From Planctomycetota bacterium (GTDB taxonomy: Bacteria; Planctomycetota; UBA1135): a stretch of 16,199 bases of DNA. Positions 7,772 to 15,384 of the stretch are shown piece by piece. A program made the translations under genes and the position numbers. Every line of letters begins with the position of its first letter. The first letter of the stretch is position 1. Under the pieces are notes generated by a model. It made no database searches. It saw nothing but the letters and a program-made list of their open reading frames with translations, and was not told where the DNA came from. The stretch is taken from contig JACNJP010000186.1 in the NCBI GenBank assembly GCA_014382465.1, positions 1 through 16,199 of the forward strand, in the 5' to 3' direction.

Positions 7772-9040
7772 TCAATCCGCCTCGGTGGTCACGACCAGCG
7801 GCGGGATGGCGTCGATTCGCCGGGCGGCCGGGAGCAGGCGGGCGATCGCCGTCGCGGCGCCGTCCACGGCCGCCGCCTCCGCTTCGAAGGTGGCGTCGGA
7901 CGCGCCGGGCGCCACCAACCGGAGCTGGCCGGCGACGAGCCGGACCCGCTCGCCGGCGAAGGTCCACTCCACCGTCCCCTCGGCGACGGCGAGTTCCACC
8001 CGGCTCCCCGGCCTCAGCTCCAGCTTCAAGCTCCGCCCCACCCCAGACGACTTCAGGGCCAGCTGCTTCTCGATGAAGACCGGATGGATCCGGTAGGCGA
8101 AGGACGTCGCCGGCGGGAGGTCCCGGTCGGACCAGCTGGTGGCGCTGCACTTCAACTCGGCGACGACGGTGAAGGCGCCGTCCTCCTCATCGGTGTTCCG
8201 GCGCTCCACGCGCAGCCGATCCACCCGGTCCTCGAACTTGATCCACTTCAAGGCGAGTCGGTCATCCCCCACCTGGCTCGCGTGCAGGCCCCGGACCATC
8301 GGCAGGACCGCCGAGGCCGGCACGAAGCGCGACGCGACCTCGTGCAGGAAGTCCATCTCCTCCGGAACCAGCTCCCGGCGCCCAATGTCGCCGAGGCTGC
8401 GGGGGTCGAGGTCGGCGATCCAGCCCAGCAGGACGCAGGCTGCCAGGTAGGTGCCTCGTGGAGTCGGGTGGGAGCCGTCGGCCTTGTGGAGCTCCCAGTG
8501 GGGCTTCCGCTCCAGAGCCTCGCGCCAGGCCAGCCCGACCGGCGCCACCTCCGCGTCGGCCTGGGCGCCGAGACCCCGGTACGCCGACTCCAGAGCCTCG
8601 GTCGTGTCCAGCTCGCCGCTGCGGGCCCAGGTCATGAAGAGCAGCGGCCGGGCGCCGGCCTCGCGGACCTCGGCGATCAGCTTCTTGCCGTTCCGCACCA
8701 TCAGCAGCGGATCCGAGAGCGGCAGCTGGCTCTGCTCCTGGAGGACCACCACGTCCCAGCCACCCTGGCGGATCAGGTCCACCGACCGGCCACCGATCCA
8801 GTGGCGCTCGAAGGTGCAGCCGCCAGGGGTCCGGGCCTCCACCTCGATCTCGACCGGGATCCGGGCGGAGGCGGCCAGGGCCTGGACCACCCAGGGCAGC
8901 TTGTTCTGCTCGGTGTAGCTGTTCCCGAGGAACAGGACCCGCATCGGCGCGCGCTCGGCGGTCGCCGCGGCCGGCTCCTGGGCCAGCGCCGGGCTCAAGG
9001 CCTGGACCGCGAAAACCGCCAAGGAGAGGAGCAGGCGCAT
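7772..9040 (-). CDS. Exported SGNH-family hydrolase
   Basis: This is a 422-residue protein with a signal peptide (MRLLLSLAVFAVQALSPALA, then QEP) and an SGNH/GDSL hydrolase fold over about residues 33-250. Block I is VLFLGNSYT with Ser41 as probable nucleophile. The region WDVVVLQEQSQ (95-105) follows the DUF4886-like variant in which Gln replaces the usual block-III Asn. The catalytic pair is DGSHPTPRGTYLA with Asp188 and His191. The C-terminal 170 residues look beta-rich and are not recognised. Relatives deacylate or de-esterify glycans and lipids, so the substrate here is open. It is convergent with the DUF1080 gene (25-base gap without a terminator hairpin) and divergent from the electron-transfer operon (128-base gap). 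The context suggests glycan breakdown with the sulfatase and DUF1080 proteins. Confidence 0.82.
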   Translation of the reverse strand: MRLLLSLAVFAVQALSPALAQEPAAATAERAPMRVLFLGNSYTEQNKLPWVVQALAASARIPVEIEVEARTPGGCTFERHWIGGRSVDLIRQGGWDVVVLQEQSQLPLSDPLLMVRNGKKLIAEVREAGARPLLFMTWARSGELDTTEALESAYRGLGAQADAEVAPVGLAWREALERKPHWELHKADGSHPTPRGTYLAACVLLGWIADLDPRSLGDIGRRELVPEEMDFLHEVASRFVPASAVLPMVRGLHASQVGDDRLALKWIKFEDRVDRLRVERRNTDEEDGAFTVVAELKCSATSWSDRDLPPATSFAYRIHPVFIEKQLALKSSGVGRSLKLELRPGSRVELAVAEGTVEWTFAGERVRLVAGQLRLVAPGASDATFEAEAAAVDGAATAIARLLPAARRIDAIPPLVVTTEAD

Positions 9041-9168
9041 GATGGGTCGATCGGAGAGAGGTTGCCCTCGGCCCCATCCTAGGGCCGGGACCGGACCGGG
9101 AGGAACCAGGGCTCGAGCTTCGATAAAATCGGCCTGGCGCCGCCGGTTTCACGCCACCCGGCCCGTTC
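9041..9168. promoter_or_regulatory. Divergent intergenic region upstream of the electron-transfer operon
   Basis: These 128 bases separate the SGNH hydrolase start from the flavoprotein-cytochrome operon start, so promoters for both should lie here. The only AT-rich patch in the neighbourhood is TTCGATAAAATCGG at 9119-9132. It contains the inverted repeat CGAT-AAA-ATCG (9121-9131) and a -10-like TAAAAT. I see no matching -35. No good ribosome-binding site precedes the ATG at 9169. This is a weak promoter or operator candidate only. Confidence 0.3.
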
Positions 9169-11397
9169 ATGAGCCTGATCCCGCTGGTCGCCGTCGCGCT
9201 TGGCCTGGCAGTCGCCTTGGCGGCCACCGGAACGCGCAGATTCGAGCTGCGGCAGCTCCGGCGTGGCCTGGAGGAGCGCCAGCAAGCCAAGCAGCGCGGC
9301 AGCCACCGCGCCCGGCTCCAATTCCCGCACGTCGACCTCAGCCGCTGCATCGGCTGCGGCACCTGCGTCGCCGCCTGCCCGGAGGAGGGCGTGCTGGAGA
9401 TCCTGCACGGCCAGGCGCTGGTGGTCCATGGCGGTCGCTGCGTCGGTCACGGCCGCTGCGCGGCTGAGTGTCCGGTGGGCGCCATCGCCCTGACCCTGGG
9501 CGACGTCGAGGAGCGCCGCGACATCCCGGCGCTGACCGAGAACCTGGAGGCGCGCGGGACCCCGGGCCTGTTCCTGGCCGGGGAGGTCACCGGCTACGCC
9601 TTGGTCCGGACCGCCATCGCCCACGGCAGCGCCATCGCCGGTGAGGTGGCCCGCCGGCTGCGGGCGGAGGAGCCGCGGCCGGATCTGCTCGACCTGTGCA
9701 TCGTCGGCGCCGGCCCTGCCGGCCTCGCGGCGGCCCTGGAAGCCAAGCGCCAGGGCCTGCGCTTCCGCCTGCTCGAGCAGGAGGACGCGATCGGCGGGAC
9801 GGTCGCCAAGTACCCGCGCAACAAGCTGGTCATGACCCAGCCGGTCGAGCTTCCCTTGCACGGCAAGCTCAGCCAGACCAGCTACCTCAAGGAGGGGCTG
9901 ATCGAGCTCTGGGAGCGGATCGCCGCCGAGCAGGACCTGCCGCTGCGGACCGGGGAGGAGTTGCTGGGAGTCGAGCCCCTGGAGGCTGGGGGCTTCGTCG
10001 TCCGGACCAGCGCCGGCGCTCATCCCGCCCGCTACGTCTGCCTGGCCCTCGGGCGGAGAGGCACGCCCAGGCGGCTCGGGGTGCCCGGCGAAGAGCTGCG
10101 GAAGGTCAGCTACGCCCTGCAGGACGCCAACTCCCACCGCGGCCGCAAGCTGCTCGTGGTCGGGGGCGGCGACAGCGCCGTCGAGGCCGCCATCGGCCTC
10201 GCCGAGCAGCCCGGCAACCAGGTCACGCTGTCCTATCGCAAGTCCTCCTTCTTCCGGCTCAAGGCCCGCAACGAGGCCCGGATCGAGCAGGCGATCGCCA
10301 CCCGCTCCGTCGAGGTGGTGTTCGACTCGCGGGTCGCTGGCATCCTGCCGGACCGGGTCATCCTGGTGGCCGGTGAAGGAGAGGGGCAGCGGGAGCTCGA
10401 ACGCGCCAACGACGAGGTCTTCGTGATGGTGGGCGGCATCCCGCCCTACCCCCTGCTGGAGGCCAGCGGCGTCTCCTTCGCCCCCGAGGACCGCCGGGTG
10501 ATGGCGCCGGTGGTGGACCAGGGGCCCGGGCTGCTCGGCGCGCTCGCCACCGGCCTGGTCCTGACCTTGGCGGCCCTCGCCTGGGTGCTCTACTTCCAGG
10601 GTTACTACCAGCTCGACCCGGCCGGCCGGGCGCACCACTCCCTGCATGAGCTGCTGCGGCCGTCCCGGGGCGTCGGCCTGGCCTTCGGCATCGGCTCCGC
10701 CGCCCTGATCCTGCTCAACCTCAGCTACCTGCTGCGCCGCAACCCGCGGCTGCCGCTGCGGCTCGGCTCGCTCCAGGCCTGGATGACCAGCCACGTCGCC
10801 ACCGGCGTCCTGGCCTTCGTCCTGGCCCTGCTCCACGCCGCCCTCGACCCCGGCCAGACCGTCGGCGGGCACGCGCTGGGCTGCCTGACGATCCTGGTGG
10901 GCACCGGCGCCATGGGCCGCTACCTCTATTCTTTCGTCCCGCGTGCGGCGAATGGCCGCGAAATGGCGCTGGATGAGGTGGAGTCCCAGCTCGCCGCTCT
11001 CTCCTCGGTCTGGGACCAGACCCACCGCGGATTCGGCGAGCGGGTCCGAACCGAGATCGAGGAACTGGTGCGCGTTCAACGTTGGGAGCGGTCCTTCCCG
11101 AGCAGGCTGCTGGCGCTGCTCGCGGGGCAGCGCAGCCTGCGGCGGGCCCTGTCGCGGCTGCGGCAGGAAGGGAAGCAACGGGACATCCCTGAGAGCCAGG
11201 TGCGCAAGCTCGTGACCCTGGCGCGCCGGGCCCACCGCACTTCGCTGATGGCGGCTCACTTCGAGGACCTGCGGGGCCTGCTGGCGAGCTGGCGCTACCT
11301 GCACCGGTGGATCGCCCTGCTGATGGTGCTGCTGATCGCCACCCACGTCTTCACCGCGCTCCGCTACGCCGACCTCCCTGGGGACTTCGGCCGGTGA
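9169..11397 (+). CDS. Membrane fusion: ferredoxin + thioredoxin-reductase-like flavoprotein + diheme cytochrome-b-like domain
   Basis: This 742-residue protein is read as an inner-membrane electron-transfer enzyme. Order: N-terminal membrane helix (2-20); ferredoxin domain with a full CIGCGTCVAACP (Cys60, 63, 66, 70) and a second motif CVGHGRCAAECP in which His94 replaces one Cys; a GLFLAGEVTGYALVRTAI segment (133-150) resembling the C-terminal FAD motif of thioredoxin reductases; the FAD Rossmann motif IVGAGPAG (178-185); and the NAD(P) motif VVGGGDSAVEAA (330-341). Then come membrane helices at about 454-476, 500-522, 537-557, 566-588 and 711-730. His542/His556 and His712/His726 are each 14 residues apart, the spacing of bis-heme cytochrome b helices. 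A basic, helical segment of about 110 residues lies between the heme helices. It would pass electrons between NAD(P)H or ferredoxin and the downstream cytochromes; direction is unknown. The stop overlaps the next start (GTGA). Confidence 0.85.
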   Translation: MSLIPLVAVALGLAVALAATGTRRFELRQLRRGLEERQQAKQRGSHRARLQFPHVDLSRCIGCGTCVAACPEEGVLEILHGQALVVHGGRCVGHGRCAAECPVGAIALTLGDVEERRDIPALTENLEARGTPGLFLAGEVTGYALVRTAIAHGSAIAGEVARRLRAEEPRPDLLDLCIVGAGPAGLAAALEAKRQGLRFRLLEQEDAIGGTVAKYPRNKLVMTQPVELPLHGKLSQTSYLKEGLIELWERIAAEQDLPLRTGEELLGVEPLEAGGFVVRTSAGAHPARYVCLALGRRGTPRRLGVPGEELRKVSYALQDANSHRGRKLLVVGGGDSAVEAAIGLAEQPGNQVTLSYRKSSFFRLKARNEARIEQAIATRSVEVVFDSRVAGILPDRVILVAGEGEGQRELERANDEVFVMVGGIPPYPLLEASGVSFAPEDRRVMAPVVDQGPGLLGALATGLVLTLAALAWVLYFQGYYQLDPAGRAHHSLHELLRPSRGVGLAFGIGSAALILLNLSYLLRRNPRLPLRLGSLQAWMTSHVATGVLAFVLALLHAALDPGQTVGGHALGCLTILVGTGAMGRYLYSFVPRAANGREMALDEVESQLAALSSVWDQTHRGFGERVRTEIEELVRVQRWERSFPSRLLALLAGQRSLRRALSRLRQEGKQRDIPESQVRKLVTLARRAHRTSLMAAHFEDLRGLLASWRYLHRWIALLMVLLIATHVFTALRYADLPGDFGR

Positions 11398-13736
11398 GGC
11401 TGCGCGATCCTCGCCTCTGGCTGAGCCTGGCGAGCTTGGCGGCGGTCTCCTTGCTGGCCTTGGTCGACCTGCGCCACAACACCTCCCCCGGCCCGATCCA
11501 CCCGACCCATGCCCAGGAGAAGGAATTGCGCGGCCGACGAGCCTGCGCCGGCTGCCACGGCGGACAGCCCGGCGAGCTGGCGGCGGCCTGCCTCAAGTGC
11601 CACGACCGGATCGCCGGCCAGCTCAGCGAGCGGCGAGGCCTGCACGGCTCCCTCGCCGACCCGGTCGGTCAGGACTGCGGCGGCTGCCACTTCGAACACC
11701 TCGGAGATCAATTCCCGCTGGTCACCGACCAGAGCTTCGTCCTCGCCGGGAACACCCGCGAGGCCTTCGATCACGCCATCGCCGAGTACTCCCTGCGCGG
11801 CAGGCACGCCGAGCTCGCCTGCGGTCGGTGCCACCCGGACGCCGAGCTCGGCTTGATGCCGCGCGGGAGGTCGCGCTTCCTGGCCCAGGAGCAGCGCTGC
11901 GAGAGCTGCCACGATGACCCGCACCAGGGGAGGATGCGGCGCGCCTGCGAGGACTGCCACGGCCAGGAGCAGGCCTTCGACCGGGTGGCTGAGTTCGAGC
12001 ACGATCCGCGCTTCCCTCTGGTCGGAGGCCACGCGGAGCAGGCCTGCAAGGAGTGCCACCCGAAGGACTCGTTGCGGTCGGTGGAGGCGCTCGACCGCGG
12101 AGTCCCCCAGGAAGCCTGGCGCGGCTGCCAGGCCTGCCACGAGTCGCCCCACGCACCGGCCTTCGTCCTGGCTTTCGCCACCGCATCGGGGCCGGTGGCG
12201 GGAGCCCGCTGCGAAGGCTGCCACCCCGTCGAGGGCCCGCCGTTCGCCGCCGCGCCGCTCAGCGTGGAGCAGCACATCGCGACCGGCTTCCCGCTGGCCC
12301 CGCCCCACGACAAAGCCGACTGCGCCGGCTGCCACCCGCCGGCGGACGACGGCCTGCGGTGGAGCCAGCGCTTCCCGGGCCGCGACGCCCGCGCCTGCGG
12401 ATCCTGCCACGACGACCCGCACCGCGGCCAGTTCGCCGGCGGTCCCTTCGGCGACGGCTGCACCCCCTGCCACCTCGAGACCGCCTGGACGCCGCCCGCC
12501 TTCGACCTCCAGCGCCACGACCAGGCCGATTTCATCCTGACCGGCGCCCACCGCCGGGCCGATTCCCGCGGCTGCCACGTCCACCCGGCGCCGGCGCAGC
12601 CGCGCCAGTTCCGCGGCATCGCCCAGCGCTGCCAGGACCGCCACGACGAGGCCCACCCTGGAGCCTTCCGAGCCCTCACCGCCTCGCTGCCTGCCGAGCC
12701 CGCCGCCGACTGCGCCCGCTGCCACGGCACGGACGGCTTCTCCCCCGCCCTGGAGCTGCCCTTCGACCACGAGCGCTGGGTCTCCTTCCCGCTCGAGGGC
12801 GCCCACCGGCGCGCGGAGTGCTCCACCTGCCATCCCTCCCTGCCGGAGCCGGACGCGCTCGGCCGACGCTTCGCCTTCGTCGCCGACACCGTCGCGGGCG
12901 ACCCGCGGGCCTGCGCCAGCTGCCACGAGGACGTCCACGCCGGGGCCTTCGACCAGGACGGCCTGCCGCGCCTGCTCGACGGCCGCCCGAGCTGCGAGCG
13001 TTGCCATGGTCCCGAGCGCTTCCTGGAGCTCCGCGAGGGCGCCTTCGCCCACGGCACCTGGACCGGCTTCGAGCTGGCCGGCGCCCACCGCCAGAGCGGC
13101 TGCGAAGCCTGCCACGGCCGGGAAGAGCTCTCCGCGGCCCGCGCCCGCAGCCTGGGCCGGGTGCAGGACCGCTTCCCCGGTCCGAGCGACCGCTGCGCCA
13201 CCTGCCACGCCGACCCGCACCGCGGCGCCTTCGACCGCCCCGGGATGCCGGCCCAGGTCGACGGCCGGGAGGGCTGCGCCCGCTGCCATCAGCCGGTCTC
13301 CTTCCGGGCCTTGACCCTGGACAGCTTCGACCACCAGCGCTGGACCGGCTATCCGTTGAAGGCCAAGCACGCCGAGGCCTCCTGCAACGCCTGCCACGCG
13401 CCGCTGCGGCAGGAGGACGCCCTGGGGCGCCGGCACGGCTTCGCCCGCGGCCAGGACTGCGCCGCCTGCCACGCCGACCCGCACGTCGGCCAGTTCGCCG
13501 TCGCCGGGCGCAACGACTGCGCCCGCTGCCACGACGAATCGGGCTTCCGACCGGCGCGCTTCGACCACCAGACCGGCTCCCGCTTCCCGCTCGACGCCAA
13601 CCACGCCGCCCTCGACTGCGGGCGCTGCCACCAGGCCTGGCCCCTGGCCGGCGGCGGCCAAGCGGTCCGCTACAAACCCCTCGGCACCCGTTGCCAGGAC
13701 TGCCATGGCTTCGGCTCCGAAGGGCCACCGCGATGA
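11394..13736 (+). CDS. Multiheme cytochrome c with 24 CXXCH motifs in triheme repeats
   Basis: This is a 780-residue cytochrome with an N-terminal hydrophobic helix (about 8-25) that is a signal peptide or membrane anchor; no clean cleavage site is seen. There are 24 intact CXXCH motifs plus two one-base-degenerate ones (SRGCH at residue 391, CQDRH at 413). After three leading motifs (51, 66, 95) the rest is a repeated module: an F-D-H...FPL-x-GAH...CxxCH piece, then CxxCHxDPHxGxF, then CxxCH. Eight copies begin at about residues 125, 200, 290, 370, 457, 550, 645 and 723, the last lacking its third motif. A chain of this many hemes could span the periplasm. The start is GTG 11394 in a GTGA overlap with the flavoprotein; the frame is open upstream but that part is antisense-like filler. 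It should be the periplasmic wire between the inner-membrane b-type domain and the outer-membrane barrel. Confidence 0.92.
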   Translation: MRLRDPRLWLSLASLAAVSLLALVDLRHNTSPGPIHPTHAQEKELRGRRACAGCHGGQPGELAAACLKCHDRIAGQLSERRGLHGSLADPVGQDCGGCHFEHLGDQFPLVTDQSFVLAGNTREAFDHAIAEYSLRGRHAELACGRCHPDAELGLMPRGRSRFLAQEQRCESCHDDPHQGRMRRACEDCHGQEQAFDRVAEFEHDPRFPLVGGHAEQACKECHPKDSLRSVEALDRGVPQEAWRGCQACHESPHAPAFVLAFATASGPVAGARCEGCHPVEGPPFAAAPLSVEQHIATGFPLAPPHDKADCAGCHPPADDGLRWSQRFPGRDARACGSCHDDPHRGQFAGGPFGDGCTPCHLETAWTPPAFDLQRHDQADFILTGAHRRADSRGCHVHPAPAQPRQFRGIAQRCQDRHDEAHPGAFRALTASLPAEPAADCARCHGTDGFSPALELPFDHERWVSFPLEGAHRRAECSTCHPSLPEPDALGRRFAFVADTVAGDPRACASCHEDVHAGAFDQDGLPRLLDGRPSCERCHGPERFLELREGAFAHGTWTGFELAGAHRQSGCEACHGREELSAARARSLGRVQDRFPGPSDRCATCHADPHRGAFDRPGMPAQVDGREGCARCHQPVSFRALTLDSFDHQRWTGYPLKAKHAEASCNACHAPLRQEDALGRRHGFARGQDCAACHADPHVGQFAVAGRNDCARCHDESGFRPARFDHQTGSRFPLDANHAALDCGRCHQAWPLAGGGQAVRYKPLGTRCQDCHGFGSEGPPR
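12564..12644 (+). other. Degenerate heme pair in triheme module 4
   Basis: Within the fourth repeat of the 24-heme cytochrome, two consecutive heme motifs have each lost one Cys. SRGCH (12564-12578) has TCC in place of TGC, and CQDRH (12630-12644) has CGC in place of TGC. The surrounding repeat (HRRAD before, DEAHPGAF after) is otherwise normal, so these positions were very likely heme sites in an ancestor. Confidence 0.8.
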
Positions 13737-15382
13737 GGTATCTGCTGCTCCTCACCACCCTGCTCTGCGCCGCCCCGCTGATGGCGCAGGACCCCGGCTC
13801 GCAGCGCGTGGAAGCGCGCGTCATCGCCGCCGCGCCCGGCCTGGTCACGATCGATCGCGGCCACGACGCCGGACTCCAGCCCGGCGACCGGGTCCGCGTC
13901 CACCCGCTCGGCGCCGCTTCGCTCGAGGGCCGGGTGGAGCTGGCCGGCGCGCGCGACGCCACCGTCCGCCTGGACGACCCGGCCGCCGAGGTCGACGTCG
14001 GCGCCCGCGCCGAGGCCTTCGTGCCGGCCGACCGCTTCGCCCAGCCGGGCGAGGCCGGGCCCGGCGGCCAGGTCCCCGCCCACCCGCCGTGGTCGAGAGC
14101 CCCGGACGAGTGGTCGCAGGCGATGCCGCTGCTGGCCAAGTCCAAGGGCCAGAAGCCGGAGGAGCGCCAGACCGAGTGGCACGGCCGCTTCTACACCAGC
14201 GTCGACGGCACCCTCGACCGCCAGGACGACGGCCGGCGCTACCTCTTCGCCCGCAGCGGCAGCGACCTGCGGGCCGAGAACCCCTTCGGCCGCGGCGGCC
14301 GGCTGCGGATCGACTTCGAGCTCAACCACCGCATCGACGCGGTGCCCGCCGGCAGCGACGAGGCCGACACCCGGCTGCGGCTGGACCGCCTGTCCTGGTC
14401 GGTCGGCGGCGACCGCCACGACCCGCAGCGGTGGGAGTTCGGCCGCTTCCTGCACAGCGAGTTCCCGGAGTTCGGCGTCGCCGACGGCGCCGACTACTCG
14501 CTGCGGGTCTCCCCCTCGAGCACCCTCGGCGCCAGCCTCGGCTACCTCCCCGAGCTCGACTCCGACTACGCCACCGGCGAGGACCTCCAGACCTCGCTCT
14601 ACTACGCCTACACCGCCGGCGAGCGCGGCGAGCTACGCGCCGGCGGCGGCTTCCAGAAGACCTGGCACAGCGGCACCGCCGACCGCGACCTGTTCCTGGC
14701 CAAGCTGAGCTGGTCGCCGCCGACCGGCTTCAATCTCTACTCCACCGCCTGGCTCGACCTCTACGGCAGCGAGGACACCGCCAAGTCCTCGGGCGCCGAG
14801 CTGACCCAGCTCTTCAGCAGCGCCGGCTGGCGCTTCGAGGGCGGCGACGGCTTCCGCCTCGGCTACTCCCGAATCCGCTTCCCGCAGCTGCTGCGGCTGC
14901 AGATCAGCGAGGTCACGCTGGCGCAGCTGTCCGACAACCAGACCGACCGCGTCGACCTGTCCGGCTGGAAGCGGATCGGGTCCGACCTGCGGCTGTCGGC
15001 CCGGGTGGACTCCTGGAGCGACGAGGACGACAGCGGCGGCGGCGGCCAGGTCCGGGCCGACTGGCGCGGTCCGCTGTTCGCCGGCGGCAACCTCGGCGCG
15101 GCCCTGTTCACCAACCAGGGCCAGTTCAGCTCGGTGACCGGCGTCCGCCTGGACGCCGACTGGGCCACCGGACTGGGCTCCTGGCGGGTCGCCCTGGAGA
15201 GCGCCCAATTCACCCAGCAGGACTTCATCGGCGACCAAGGGGACCTGCTCCAGCACGCCTTCGAGCTGACCTGGGACCTCTACGGCGCCTCGGGCTGGAG
15301 CTGCTCCAGCTACCTCGAGCAGCGCTTCGGCGACGAGATCGACTCCCTGACCCTCGGCTTCTTCCTGCAGAATCGCTTCTAG
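13733..15382 (+). CDS. Outer-membrane beta-barrel (porin-like) with N-terminal SH3/FlgT-C-like domain
   Basis: This is a 549-residue exported protein. A signal peptide (MRYLLLLTTLLCAAPLMA) precedes a small domain, residues about 22-95 (LVTIDRGHDAGLQPGDRVRVHPLG), that resembles the SH3-like C-terminal domain of FlgT. After a Pro/Gly-rich linker come about 400 residues of alternating polar/aromatic stretches typical of beta strands (for example RLRIDFELNHRID, LYYAYTAGERGELRAGGGF, GWRFEGGDGFRLGYSRIRF). The chain ends LTLGFFLQNRF, and a C-terminal Phe is the usual assembly signal for outer-membrane barrels. No CXXCH is present. Start ATG 13733 shares ATGA with the cytochrome stop and has GAAGGG (13719-13724) eight bases upstream. 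Lying between two multiheme cytochromes, it is best read as the pore that lets hemes meet across the outer membrane. Confidence 0.85.
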   Translation: MRYLLLLTTLLCAAPLMAQDPGSQRVEARVIAAAPGLVTIDRGHDAGLQPGDRVRVHPLGAASLEGRVELAGARDATVRLDDPAAEVDVGARAEAFVPADRFAQPGEAGPGGQVPAHPPWSRAPDEWSQAMPLLAKSKGQKPEERQTEWHGRFYTSVDGTLDRQDDGRRYLFARSGSDLRAENPFGRGGRLRIDFELNHRIDAVPAGSDEADTRLRLDRLSWSVGGDRHDPQRWEFGRFLHSEFPEFGVADGADYSLRVSPSSTLGASLGYLPELDSDYATGEDLQTSLYYAYTAGERGELRAGGGFQKTWHSGTADRDLFLAKLSWSPPTGFNLYSTAWLDLYGSEDTAKSSGAELTQLFSSAGWRFEGGDGFRLGYSRIRFPQLLRLQISEVTLAQLSDNQTDRVDLSGWKRIGSDLRLSARVDSWSDEDDSGGGGQVRADWRGPLFAGGNLGAALFTNQGQFSSVTGVRLDADWATGLGSWRVALESAQFTQQDFIGDQGDLLQHAFELTWDLYGASGWSCSSYLEQRFGDEIDSLTLGFFLQNRF

Positions 15383-15384
15383 CC

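Noticed and set aside
9079..11346. Minus-strand open frame of 755 codons
   Set aside because: It is antisense to the flavoprotein-cytochrome b gene, whose motifs are unmistakable. The product is low-complexity.
11307..11393. Earlier ATG start for the 24-heme cytochrome at 11307
   Set aside because: It would add 29 residues overlapping the flavoprotein and place Arg-rich sequence before the hydrophobic helix. GTG 11394 in the GTGA overlap fits better.
11500..13736. Repeated TGCCAC-containing units that might suggest a DNA repeat array or CRISPR
   Set aside because: The periodicity is at the protein level (CXXCH heme motifs) with irregular spacing and varied codons. There are no conserved DNA repeats with unique spacers.
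12053..15382. 1109-codon plus-strand frame spanning the cytochrome and barrel genes
   Set aside because: Only the part from ATG 13733 is real. Upstream it is an Arg/Pro-rich alternative frame of the 24-heme cytochrome and lacks CXXCH motifs.
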